Part shown: in pieces, positions 42,107-50,658 of the stretch | Layout of the letters: every line of letters starts with the position of its first letter | Position numbering within the stretch: position 1 is the first letter of the stretch | DNA from: JAZLIT01 sp045617525 | Lineage (GTDB): Bacteria > Bacillota > Bacilli > Bacillales_A > Planococcaceae | Direction of reading: 5' to 3' | Length of the DNA: 64,000 nt | NCBI GenBank assembly: GCA_045617525.1 | Contig: JAZLIT010000217.1 | Coordinates: forward strand, 34,949-98,948 | Translations under genes and position numbers: made by a program | Notes under the pieces: generated by a model | Database searches by the model: none | Seen by the model: only the letters and a program-made list of their open reading frames with translations | What the model was told of the DNA's origin: nothing

Positions 42107-42334
42107 TAGCCCTATATAAGGGGTAGAATTGAATGGTGTCTGAAAAATTAGTTTGAAAAATTGTTGAAAAAAATTTAGCTGAAAGTCGGACAATTTACAT
42201 ATTAAAGAATTTTTTTAATAAAATTTTGCACTGCCTTTTATTATTGAGAGAAAACGGATTAACTATTATTTGTATTTTGGTAGGATAACGATACAATAAA
42301 CATACATTCTGTTTTATGAAAGTGAAGTGAGGTA

Positions 42335-43480
42335 ATGGCTAGAGGTGTATATATTCACATCCCTTTTTGTCATCAAATTTGCAATTATTGCGATTTTAAT
42401 AAAGTATTTTTTAAAAACCAGCCTGTCGATCAATATATCGAAGCGCTAGGGAAAGAAATTGAAATGGCGGTAGCTAAAGCGCCCCGTGCATTTGAAAAAA
42501 TTGAAACGATATTCTTAGGTGGAGGGACGCCAACATCGCTTTCTGCGGAGCAAATTACAAGATTATTAGCATTAATTTCGAAACATATCCCAATGTCTTC
42601 CGTAAAAGAGTTTAGTTCGGAAGCAAATCCTGATGAATTAACGAGAGAAAAACTGGAGGCACTATTAAACGGCGGTGTTAACCGTTTAAGCATGGGTGTG
42701 CAATCCTTTGATCAAGGACTGCTACAAAAAATTGGTCGTACACATACGAATGAGCATGTATATGAAACGATAGCATTAGCAAAAGAGGTTGGCTTTAAAA
42801 ACATAAGTATCGACTTAATGTACGGTTTACCTGGTCAAACGATGGAACAATGGCAAGATACGCTGAATAAAGCAATGGAGTTGAACCTACCACATTTTTC
42901 TGCATACTCATTAATTGTAGAGCCAAAAACAATTTTCTATATTCAATATGCGAAGGGTAAACTTGTTCTACCAACAGAAGACCTAGAAGCAGAAATGTAT
43001 GATGTATTAATGACAACAATGGAAAATAACGGGCTTAAGCAATATGAAATTAGTAATTTTGCGAATGAAGATCATGAATCTGTACACAATAAAATTTATT
43101 GGGAAAATGATGAGTATGCAGGATTTGGTGCGGGAGCCCATGGATATGTCGAAGGTGTCCGCTATTCAAATCATGGTCCGATTAAAAAATATATTGAAAC
43201 AGTGGAATCAGGTAAGCTTCCAATTGTCTATGAGCATGTGGTGACGGCTGAGGAACGCTTAGAAGAGCAAATGTTTTTAGGATTACGTAAAACGGCAGGT
43301 ATAACGCATGCCGAATTTGCTTTAAAATTTGAAAAAACGATGGCAGAGCTTTTTCCGGAACAACTAAAAAAGCAAAAAGAACTAGGTTTAATAGAGTTTG
43401 ACGATGCGGGTGTACGCCTAACTCGTAAAGGTCGTTTTGTGGGAAATGAAGTTTTTCAACAATTTTTATTAGAAGATTGA
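42335..43480 (+). CDS. hemW: HemW-like radical SAM protein (annotated hemN in B. subtilis)
   Basis: Radical SAM protein of the coproporphyrinogen-oxidase-like family; HemW members are heme chaperones rather than HemN enzymes. Visible: CHQICNYCDF with the three cluster cysteines C12, C16 and C19, LGGGTPTSL, SSEANPDELT, GVNRLSMGVQSFDQGLL, ISIDLMYGLPGQT, FSAYSLIVEPKT and GAGAHGYVEG. 381 aa. The N-terminus is shorter than true HemN, which supports HemW. The ATG is almost in contact with GAGGT; no other start is available. Confidence 0.92.
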   Translation: MARGVYIHIPFCHQICNYCDFNKVFFKNQPVDQYIEALGKEIEMAVAKAPRAFEKIETIFLGGGTPTSLSAEQITRLLALISKHIPMSSVKEFSSEANPDELTREKLEALLNGGVNRLSMGVQSFDQGLLQKIGRTHTNEHVYETIALAKEVGFKNISIDLMYGLPGQTMEQWQDTLNKAMELNLPHFSAYSLIVEPKTIFYIQYAKGKLVLPTEDLEAEMYDVLMTTMENNGLKQYEISNFANEDHESVHNKIYWENDEYAGFGAGAHGYVEGVRYSNHGPIKKYIETVESGKLPIVYEHVVTAEERLEEQMFLGLRKTAGITHAEFALKFEKTMAELFPEQLKKQKELGLIEFDDAGVRLTRKGRFVGNEVFQQFLLED

Positions 43481-43489
43481 GTCTTTCTG

Positions 43490-43518
43490 TTGACAGCAAA
43501 AAAGGAATTTGCTAATTT
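43490..43518 (+). promoter_or_regulatory. sigma-A promoter of the hrcA operon
   Basis: Consensus TTGACA (43490-43495), 17-base spacer, TGC-TAATTT extended -10 (hexamer 43513-43518). CIRCE lies just downstream, where bound HrcA would block initiation. Confidence 0.65.
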
Positions 43519-43528
43519 AAGTATAGTA

Positions 43529-43555
43529 TTAGCACTCCTCTTCAATGAGTGCTAA
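43529..43555 (+). promoter_or_regulatory. CIRCE operator (HrcA binding site)
   Basis: Perfect TTAGCACTC-N9-GAGTGCTAA inverted repeat, the canonical HrcA operator, between the promoter and the hrcA start. Confidence 0.97.
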
Positions 43556-43568
43556 CAGAGGTGATAAC

Positions 43569-44579
43569 ATGTTAACGAATCGGCAGCTGCAAATTTTACA
43601 AGTTATAATAAATGATTTCGTGATCTCTGCACAGCCTGTTGGGTCCCGTCAAATTTCGAAAAAGGAAGGGATTACGTATAGTCCTGCCACAATTCGAAAT
43701 GAAATGGCTGATTTAGAGGAGTTAGGTTATCTAGAAAAAACCCATACTTCCTCTGGTCGTGTACCATCCGAAAAAGGCTACCGTTTTTATGTTGATCATT
43801 TATTACAACCTCAAATTATTAATTCAGAGGAAATCGGGCAAATTCAGTCGTTATTCCAGCGACAGATGTTTGAGGCTGAACAGCTAATACGTGAATCAGC
43901 TAAAATCTTGTCTGAGCTTACGACGTACACAACGATTTTGCTTGGGCCCGATGTGCAAAAGCATCGTGTTAAGAAGTTTCAAATCGTTCCATTATCGGAA
44001 ACGTCGGCAGTTGCAATTATTGTGACGGATAGCGGACATGTTGAAAATCGTCTTTTATCGTTACCCGCAAATATGAGCCCATCGGATATTGAGAAGATGG
44101 TAAATATTTTAAATGAACGTCTTATGGGCATCTCTTTAATGGAACTACACCTTAAGCTAGAGCAAGAAGTGTTAGCTGTATTAAAGCAACATGTGCATAT
44201 GGCCGAATCAGTTGTTAGTGCTTTAATGAATAGTAATACGCAATCTGAGGGTAAAGTATATTATGGCGGCAAAATGAATATGTTCAACCAACCTGAATTT
44301 CATGATTTAAACAAAGTCCGAATGCTAATCGATTTGATGGATAAGGATAGCCAAGTGCAATCCATTATCCAACCGCAAGATAGCGGAATACAAATTCGAA
44401 TTGGTTCGGAAAATAATCATTTCGCAATGGAAAATTGCAGTGTGATTACCACATCGTTTTCTTTAGGTGAGGAGCAAGGGGCAATAGCCATCATTGGTCC
44501 GACACGAATGGATTATCAACGCGTTATTACGCTATTAGATCTAATGGGAAGTGGCTTAACACAAGCGTTTAAAAAGTAA
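43569..44579 (+). CDS. hrcA: heat-inducible transcription repressor HrcA
   Basis: Represses class I heat-shock genes by binding CIRCE; activity depends on GroE. Visible: N-terminal winged helix (MLTNRQLQILQVIINDF, SPATIRNEMADLEELGYLEK, SSGRVPSEKGYR), GAF-like central domain, and dimerisation region. 336 aa. ATG 43569 is preceded by AGAGGTGATA; the frame extends into CIRCE and that extension is rejected. First gene of hrcA-grpE-dnaK. Confidence 0.97.
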   Translation: MLTNRQLQILQVIINDFVISAQPVGSRQISKKEGITYSPATIRNEMADLEELGYLEKTHTSSGRVPSEKGYRFYVDHLLQPQIINSEEIGQIQSLFQRQMFEAEQLIRESAKILSELTTYTTILLGPDVQKHRVKKFQIVPLSETSAVAIIVTDSGHVENRLLSLPANMSPSDIEKMVNILNERLMGISLMELHLKLEQEVLAVLKQHVHMAESVVSALMNSNTQSEGKVYYGGKMNMFNQPEFHDLNKVRMLIDLMDKDSQVQSIIQPQDSGIQIRIGSENNHFAMENCSVITTSFSLGEEQGAIAIIGPTRMDYQRVITLLDLMGSGLTQAFKK

Positions 44580-44607
44580 TTGTGGATTGATTTTAAGGAG
44601 GATAATG

Positions 44608-45183
44608 ATGTCTGAGTCAACAGAAAACAAAAAAACTGTAGAAACAGTTGAAACTGTGGAAACAGTTGAAGTACCAGAAACAGTCGAAGAAACAACAACC
44701 GAGCAAGAGGTAGTTGTAGAAGTCGATGAAAAAGAAGCGAAAATTGCTGAACTAGAAGCGAAGTTATCGGATGAAGAAGCCAAATATCTTCGTCTACGTG
44801 CGGATTATGATAACCTAACACGCCGTAATCGTTTAGATCGTCAAGCAGCTGAAAAATATCGTGCACAGTCACTTTTAACGGACTTAATGCCGGTACTAGA
44901 CAATCTTGATCGTGCTTTATTAGCGGAGGCAGGCGTAGAAGAACCATCTGCACTATTCAAAGGTGTAGAAATGGTTTATCGTCAACTGCAAGAAGCGACT
45001 ACGCGTGAAGGATTAGAAGTAATACCTGCTGAAGGTGAAGTGTTTGACCCGAATTTCCACCAAGCTGTTATGCAAGAGCAAGATAGCGAGAAGAAATTGG
45101 GAACGGTGCTACGCGAACTACAAAAAGGTTACAAATTAAAAGACCGTGTACTGCGACCTTCAATGGTTTCTGTAAACGAATAA
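44608..45183 (+). CDS. grpE: nucleotide exchange factor GrpE
   Basis: Exchanges ADP for ATP on DnaK. 191 aa: a disordered Val/Glu/Thr-rich N-terminus with three VET repeats, a long coiled coil (about 50-85), and the C-terminal beta domain (LEVIPAEGEVFDPNFHQAV, LRELQKGYKLKDRVLRPSMV). Two adjacent ATGs at 44605 and 44608; I use the second because it is six bases after AGGAGG, against three for the first. Confidence 0.96.
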   Translation: MSESTENKKTVETVETVETVEVPETVEETTTEQEVVVEVDEKEAKIAELEAKLSDEEAKYLRLRADYDNLTRRNRLDRQAAEKYRAQSLLTDLMPVLDNLDRALLAEAGVEEPSALFKGVEMVYRQLQEATTREGLEVIPAEGEVFDPNFHQAVMQEQDSEKKLGTVLRELQKGYKLKDRVLRPSMVSVNE

Positions 45184-45237
45184 ATAAAATTAACACAACT
45201 AAAATAGACGTGTTTTATAAATAGGAGGAAAATTATA

Positions 45238-47070
45238 ATGAGCAAAATTATCGGTATTGACTTAGGAACAACAAACTCATGTGTATCTGTACTTGAAGGC
45301 GGCGAGCCAAAAGTAATCCCAAATCCAGAAGGTAACCGTACATCTCCATCAGTGGTTTCATTCAAAAATGGTGAAAAACAAGTTGGTGAAGTAGCGAAGC
45401 GTCAAGCGGTTACAAACCCTAACACAATTATGTCAATTAAATCTAAAATGGGTACTAACGAAACAGTTACTGTAGATGGAACGGATTATACGCCTCAAGA
45501 AGTATCAGCAATGATCTTACAATACCTAAAAGGTTATGCAGAAGAGTACTTAGGTGAAAAAGTAACGAAAGCTGTAATCACAGTTCCTGCTTACTTCAAT
45601 GACGCACAACGTCAAGCAACAAAAGATGCTGGTAAAATCGCAGGTCTTGAAGTTGAACGTATTATCAACGAACCAACTGCAGCAGCACTTGCTTACGGTT
45701 TAGATCAACAAGAAATCGACCAAAAAATCTTAGTATTCGACTTAGGTGGCGGTACATTCGACGTTTCTATTCTAGAATTAGCTGACGGCGTATTCGAAGT
45801 ACTAGCAACTGCTGGTGACAACAAACTAGGTGGAGATGATTTCGACCAAGTTGTTATGGACTACTTAGTAGCTGAATTCAAAAAAGAAAACGGCATCGAT
45901 TTATCAAAAGATAAAATGGCGATGCAACGTCTAAAAGATGCAGCTGAAAAAGCGAAAAAAGATCTTTCTGGTGTAACATCTACTCAAATTTCATTACCAT
46001 TCATCACAGCAGGTACTGAAGGTCCATTACACATGGAAATTTCAATGACTCGTGCTAAATTTGATGATTTAACTAAAGCGTTAGTTGAGCGTACAATCAC
46101 GCCAACTCGTCAAGCATTATCAGATGCTGGTCTTTCAGCTTCTGAATTAGATAAAGTAATTTTAGTTGGTGGATCTACTCGTATTCCTGCAGTAGTTGAA
46201 GCGATTAAACAAGCAACTGGTCACGAGCCACATAAAGGTGTAAACCCGGATGAAGTAGTAGCAATGGGTGCTGCTGTTCAAGGTGGCGTACTTTCTGGTG
46301 ACGTACAAGGCGTACTATTACTTGACGTAACACCACTTTCTTTAGGTATTGAAACAATGGGCGGCGTTATGACGAAATTAATCGACCGTAACACGACGAT
46401 TCCAACTTCAAAATCTCAAGTATTCTCAACAGCTGCTGACAACCAACCAGCAGTAGACATTCACGTTTTACAAGGTGAACGTCCAATGGCGCCTGACAAC
46501 AAAACATTAGGTCGCTTCCAATTAGCAGATATTCCTCAAGCTCCACGTGGAATTCCACAAATCGAGGTTACTTTCGATATCGATGCGAACGGTATTGTAT
46601 CTGTTAAAGCAAAAGATCTTGGCACACAAAAAGAGCAAACAATCGTTATTCAATCTGATTCTGGTTTAACAGATGAAGATATCGAGCGCATGGTGAAAGA
46701 TGCAGAAGCAAACGCTGAAGCAGATGCGAAACGTAAAGAAGAAGCGGAAGTTCGTAATGAAGCTGACCAATTAGTATTCCAAGTTGATAAAACAGTTACT
46801 GATTTAGGTGAAAATATCAACGAAGAAGAGAAAAAATCAGTAGAAGATGCGCGCGATGAGCTTAAAGCAGCATTAGAAGCTGGCGAAATCGAAGCGATTA
46901 AAGCTGGTAAAGAAAAACTAGAAGGTATTTTACAACCTCTAGTTATGAAAATGTATGAGCAAGCAGCAGCAGCGGCACAAGCAGCACAAGGTGCAGAAGG
47001 CCAAGCAACAGACGCTAAAGACGACGGAATCGTAGACGCTGATTTCGAAGAAGTTAAAGACGATAAATAA
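45238..47070 (+). CDS. dnaK: molecular chaperone DnaK (Hsp70)
   Basis: Hsp70 chaperone. Visible: N-terminal ATPase domain (IGIDLGTTNSCVSVLEGG, NEPTAAALAYG, VFDLGGGTFDVSILEL, VGGSTRIPAVVEAI), linker DVTPLSLGIET, substrate-binding domain and the helical lid ending in the acidic DADFEEVKDD tail. 610 aa; lacks the 24-residue insertion of Gram-negative DnaK, as expected for Firmicutes. AGGAGGAAA precedes the ATG. Confidence 0.99.
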   Translation: MSKIIGIDLGTTNSCVSVLEGGEPKVIPNPEGNRTSPSVVSFKNGEKQVGEVAKRQAVTNPNTIMSIKSKMGTNETVTVDGTDYTPQEVSAMILQYLKGYAEEYLGEKVTKAVITVPAYFNDAQRQATKDAGKIAGLEVERIINEPTAAALAYGLDQQEIDQKILVFDLGGGTFDVSILELADGVFEVLATAGDNKLGGDDFDQVVMDYLVAEFKKENGIDLSKDKMAMQRLKDAAEKAKKDLSGVTSTQISLPFITAGTEGPLHMEISMTRAKFDDLTKALVERTITPTRQALSDAGLSASELDKVILVGGSTRIPAVVEAIKQATGHEPHKGVNPDEVVAMGAAVQGGVLSGDVQGVLLLDVTPLSLGIETMGGVMTKLIDRNTTIPTSKSQVFSTAADNQPAVDIHVLQGERPMAPDNKTLGRFQLADIPQAPRGIPQIEVTFDIDANGIVSVKAKDLGTQKEQTIVIQSDSGLTDEDIERMVKDAEANAEADAKRKEEAEVRNEADQLVFQVDKTVTDLGENINEEEKKSVEDARDELKAALEAGEIEAIKAGKEKLEGILQPLVMKMYEQAAAAAQAAQGAEGQATDAKDDGIVDADFEEVKDDK

Positions 47071-47090
47071 GACTACTTAAGTAGTTGAAA

Positions 47091-47129
47091 AGTGAAAAGT
47101 CAAAGACCCGCGTCTTTGACTTTTTCACT
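47091..47129 (+). terminator. strong intrinsic terminator between dnaK and dnaJ
   Basis: A 17-bp stem (47091-47107 with 47112-47129, one bulge) with a CCGC loop and T run inside the descending arm. It would end most hrcA-grpE-dnaK transcripts. Confidence 0.85.
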
Positions 47130-47161
47130 GTAATTTACAGTTATTAGTTAAGTTACAAACA

Positions 47162-47190
47162 TATACATCAATTTTTTATCATGTTACAAT
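47162..47190 (+). promoter_or_regulatory. probable sigma-A promoter of dnaJ
   Basis: TATACA (47162-47167), 17-base spacer, TACAAT (47185-47190), 31 bases before dnaJ. No CIRCE near it. Confidence 0.45.
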
Positions 47191-47221
47191 ATAGGTTATG
47201 TAAAAGAGCGGAGAGTGGACT

Positions 47222-48349
47222 ATGAGCAAGCGTGATTATTATGAAGTACTTGGTATATCAAAGAGTGCAAATAAAGATGAAATTAAAAAAGCATACCGTA
47301 AATTATCAAAACAATTCCACCCGGATATAAATAAAGAAGAAGGTGCAGACGCAAAATTCAAAGAAATCGCGGAAGCATATGAAGTATTAAGCGATGATCA
47401 AAAACGTGCGCGTTATGATCAATTTGGCCATGAAGATCCATCTGCAGGCTTTGGCGGAGGAGGAGCTGGCGGTGGCTTCGGCGGTTTCGAAGATATCTTC
47501 AGCTCATTCTTTGGTGGAGGCGGTCGTCGTCAAGATCCGAACGCACCACGTAAAGGTGACGACCTACAATATCGTATGAACATTTCATTTGAAGATGCGG
47601 TATTTGGTAAAGAAACTGAAATCGAAATTCCAAAAGAAGAAAACTGTGAACCGTGTCATGGAACAGGAGCAAAACCTGGTACAACACCTCAGAACTGTTC
47701 ACAATGTAATGGTTCAGGCTCAATTAACCAAGCGGTGGATACGCCATTTGGTCGTATGGTGAATAAGCGTAGCTGTCCGAGTTGTCGCGGTGCAGGTAAA
47801 ATTATTGTTGAGAAGTGTTCAACATGTCGCGGTGCAGGTAAAATACAAACACGCAAGAAAATTAAAGTGACAATTCCAGCAGGTGTGGATGACGGGCAAC
47901 AATTACGTGTATCAGGTCAAGGTGAACCAGGTTTCAACAATGGACCATCAGGTGATCTATACATCGTATTCTCTGTTAAAGCACATGCTGAATTCGAGCG
48001 CGATGGCGATGACATTTACTACGAACTAAAAATAACATTCCCACAAGCAGCTTTAGGGGATGAAATTGAAGTTCCTACAGTTCATGGTCGCGTAAAACTT
48101 AAAATTCCAGCGGGCACGCAATCAGGTGCACAATTCCGTATTAAAGATAAAGGTGTTAAAAATGTTCATGGTTACGGAATGGGTCACCAATACGTAGTTG
48201 TGAAAGTTGTAACACCATCAAAGTTAACGGAAAAGCAAAAGCAATTATTGCGTGATTTTGCTGAAGTTAGTGGTGATATTCCAGAAGAACAAGGTAGTAA
48301 ATTATTTGAAACTTTTGGGAAGCTAAAGAAAAAACTTAAAGGTGAATAA
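47222..48349 (+). CDS. dnaJ: chaperone DnaJ (Hsp40)
   Basis: Delivers substrates to DnaK and stimulates its ATPase. Domains: J domain with HPD (about 3-68), Gly/Phe-rich linker (about 75-100), four CxxCxGxG-type zinc repeats (CEPCHGTG, CSQCNGSG, CPSCRGAG, CSTCRGAG), and C-terminal substrate-binding domains. 375 aa. Follows its own probable promoter and a terminator after dnaK, so dosage may be set apart from dnaK. Confidence 0.98.
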   Translation: MSKRDYYEVLGISKSANKDEIKKAYRKLSKQFHPDINKEEGADAKFKEIAEAYEVLSDDQKRARYDQFGHEDPSAGFGGGGAGGGFGGFEDIFSSFFGGGGRRQDPNAPRKGDDLQYRMNISFEDAVFGKETEIEIPKEENCEPCHGTGAKPGTTPQNCSQCNGSGSINQAVDTPFGRMVNKRSCPSCRGAGKIIVEKCSTCRGAGKIQTRKKIKVTIPAGVDDGQQLRVSGQGEPGFNNGPSGDLYIVFSVKAHAEFERDGDDIYYELKITFPQAALGDEIEVPTVHGRVKLKIPAGTQSGAQFRIKDKGVKNVHGYGMGHQYVVVKVVTPSKLTEKQKQLLRDFAEVSGDIPEEQGSKLFETFGKLKKKLKGE

Positions 48350-48366
48350 GTAAGGAGTGAAGCAAC

Positions 48367-49311
48367 ATGAAATGGACTGAAGTTTCAATTTTAACGACAA
48401 ATGAAGCCGTTGAAGCAGTTTCGAACATCTTACACGAAGCTGGCGCAAGCGGTGTCGTAATTGAGGATTCAAGCGAGCTAACAAAAGAACGTATTGATCA
48501 ATTCGGTGAAATTTATGCACTAAACCCTGCTGATTTCCCTAAAAATGGTGTCATCTTAAAAGCATACTTGTCAGCAACTAGCTTCTTAGCTGAAACAGTT
48601 GAAGAGATTAAGTTAGCAATAGAGAATCTTGTTAATTTTGATATTAATATTGGTGAAAATATTGTTACGATTAGCGAAGTGAACGAAGAAGATTGGGCTA
48701 CTGCGTGGAAACAATATTACCACCCTGTAAAAATTTCTGAACGTTTTACAATTGTTCCGACTTGGGAAGAATATACACCAGTTAGTACAGATGAGTTAAT
48801 CATTGAGTTAGATCCTGGTATGGCATTTGGAACGGGTACACATCCAACTACAGTTATGTGCCTACAAGCGCTTGAAAAAGTAGTTGTAGAAGGCAATGAA
48901 GTAGTTGATATCGGTACAGGTTCAGGTGTACTTTCAATTGGTGCTGCATTACTTGGAGCGAAGCGTGTACATGCGTTAGATTTAGATCATGTAGCAGTAA
49001 AAGCTGCGCGTGAAAATGTAGAGTTAAATAAAGTAGAGCAAATGGTTGAAGTTGTTCACGGAAATTTACTGGATGAAGTAAAAGAGCCAGCCGATGTTGT
49101 AGTAGCAAACATTTTAGCTGAAATTATTATGTCATTTACAGACGATGCTTTTACAATCGTTAAACCAGGTGGACTTTACGTAACGTCTGGTATTATCGGT
49201 GCGAAAAAAGAAGATGTAAAACAGTCATTGATCGCTTCAGGCTTTATCATTGAAGAAGTATTAATGATGGAAGACTGGGTTGCGATTATCGCACGTCGTC
49301 CATTAGCATAG
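48367..49311 (+). CDS. prmA: ribosomal protein L11 methyltransferase
   Basis: SAM-dependent trimethylation of ribosomal protein uL11. Visible: N-terminal substrate-recognition domain (WTEVSILTTNEAVEAVSNIL), ELDPGMAFGTGTHPTT, SAM motif VVDIGTGSGVLSIGA, and VVANILAEII catalytic segment. 314 aa. Start 17 bases after dnaJ stop with AAGGAGTG; likely cotranscribed with dnaJ. Confidence 0.96.
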   Translation: MKWTEVSILTTNEAVEAVSNILHEAGASGVVIEDSSELTKERIDQFGEIYALNPADFPKNGVILKAYLSATSFLAETVEEIKLAIENLVNFDINIGENIVTISEVNEEDWATAWKQYYHPVKISERFTIVPTWEEYTPVSTDELIIELDPGMAFGTGTHPTTVMCLQALEKVVVEGNEVVDIGTGSGVLSIGAALLGAKRVHALDLDHVAVKAARENVELNKVEQMVEVVHGNLLDEVKEPADVVVANILAEIIMSFTDDAFTIVKPGGLYVTSGIIGAKKEDVKQSLIASGFIIEEVLMMEDWVAIIARRPLA

Positions 49312-49406
49312 TTAAACTATAATTATTAGCGGTGATTGGACGTACACTTCTAGATTTTCTTAATTCTTAATATGAAGTCTTACTGTCCGTTAATGCGGGA
49401 TAAAAT

Positions 49407-49446
49407 AACGCAACAACTACATTTGTTGTAGTTGTTGCGTTTCTAT
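49407..49446 (+). terminator. intrinsic terminator after prmA
   Basis: AACGCAACAACTACA/TGTAGTTGTTGCGTT, a 15-bp stem, then TTCTAT. Lies 20 bases before rsmE, so rsmE may depend on readthrough or a nearby promoter. Confidence 0.75.
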
Positions 49447-49468
49447 ATTTGAAGGGTGGTATGAACGT

Positions 49469-50212
49469 ATGCAACGCTATTTTGTTGAACAAGCACCAAC
49501 GAATGAAGACTACTTTGAACTAGCTGGAGATGCAGCGCGCCATATTTCAAAAGTAATGCGAATGAGTGCTGGCGACCAGATAATTGTCGTACATAATAAT
49601 CAGGCGTTCATTTGTGAGATTGAAACGGTTGATATGCATGTAACGGTGCGTAAAACAGGTGAAACAATTGCTTCTCCAGAAATGCCTGTCCGTGTATCGA
49701 TTGCTTGTGGCTTGCCAAAGGGTGATAAGCTTGAGCTAATTGCGCAAAAAGGGACAGAGCTTGGGATGCACGCGTTAATTCCATTCGCAGCAGAGCGCTC
49801 GATTGTTAAATGGGATGATAAAAAGGCCAAGAAAAACCAAGAGCGTCTACAAAAAATTTCGCTTGAAGCAGCTGAGCAATCGCACCGTACGCATATACCA
49901 ATAATCGATAATCCAATCTCTTTTAAACAACTATTAGCAATCATTCCGAATTATGATGCCGTGTTTATCGCAGACGAGGAAGATGCCAAACTTGAAGTAC
50001 GAGCAAGGTTTGCTGATAAACTTAAAAACGTATATGAGAATAAATCAGAATCTATTTTATGTATATTTGGCCCTGAAGGTGGGATTTCACGTAAAGAAAG
50101 TGAAGCCTTAATTACTGCAGGAGCTCAAACGATGTCATTAGGTCCTCGTATTTTACGTGCAGAAACAGCGCCATTATATGCGTTATCTGCCATTTCATAT
50201 GAATTTGAATAA
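49469..50212 (+). CDS. rsmE: 16S rRNA (uracil1498-N3)-methyltransferase
   Basis: SPOUT-class methyltransferase acting on U1498 of 16S rRNA. Visible: N-terminal PUA-like part (MQRYFVEQAP, HISKVMRMSAGDQI), GLPKGDKLELIAQKGTELG, IPFAAERSIVKWD, IFGPEGGISRKESE (SAM-binding knot) and SLGPRILRAETAPLYAL. 247 aa. AAGGGTGG precedes the ATG. Confidence 0.95.
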   Translation: MQRYFVEQAPTNEDYFELAGDAARHISKVMRMSAGDQIIVVHNNQAFICEIETVDMHVTVRKTGETIASPEMPVRVSIACGLPKGDKLELIAQKGTELGMHALIPFAAERSIVKWDDKKAKKNQERLQKISLEAAEQSHRTHIPIIDNPISFKQLLAIIPNYDAVFIADEEDAKLEVRARFADKLKNVYENKSESILCIFGPEGGISRKESEALITAGAQTMSLGPRILRAETAPLYALSAISYEFE

Positions 50213-50224
50213 ACGATTAATTAG

Positions 50225-50255
50225 AACTCCAAGATAAAAATCTTGGAGTTTTTTT
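50225..50255 (+). terminator. intrinsic terminator after rsmE
   Basis: AACTCCAAGAT/ATCTTGGAGTT stem, AAAA loop, run of T. Confidence 0.88.
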
Positions 50256-50258
50256 AGA

Positions 50259-50450
50259 AGGCACTGAAAAAGTCCATTTATGCACACATAAGAGGACAGG
50301 AGCGAAAATCGTTCCTGTCCTTGCTTTCCCTTTGGTTCCGCGGACGCTTTTCACGGGCACGGCTCCAGCCTTCTATTACGCTTCTTCTTTAGTACGGGTG
50401 CTTCCACTCGTGCTATTCCCCGCAGAAGTAGCCGCCTGCACTATGAAAAA
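50259..50450. repeat. GC-rich intergenic element, probable interspersed repeat
   Basis: About 190 bases much richer in GC than their surroundings and not coding. They contain a hairpin AGGACAGGA/TCCTGTCCT (50293-50301 with 50313-50321), CCGCGGACGCTTT, GGGCACGGCTCCAGCC and TTCCCCGCAGAAGTAGCC. The style recalls the GC-rich dispersed repeats seen between genes in many Bacillales genomes; only one copy is in this window, so repeat status is inferred. The rest of the gap to mtaB (50451-50658) is AT-rich with no clear feature beyond the mtaB SD. Confidence 0.5.
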
Positions 50451-50658
50451 AACAATTAAAACCATATTTTACTAATATAGGGTTTACTATAATGGGTACA
50501 ACCATGTATGATTAGAGACTAGAATCAACTTTATGTCGGTAGTACTTTGTTTCGTTTTTTCTTTAAATTTTATTGAACGTAACCATTCAAAAAAGTGTGA
50601 ATGTTACTTTAGCATTCGTATAGGCAATATGAATTTCAATGAAAGAGGGTGCAGATCC

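Noticed and set aside
42054..42334. Possible small gene or riboswitch before hemW
   Set aside because: Only AT-rich sequence, one weak terminator and a poor promoter-like pair; no SD-linked frame or known motif.
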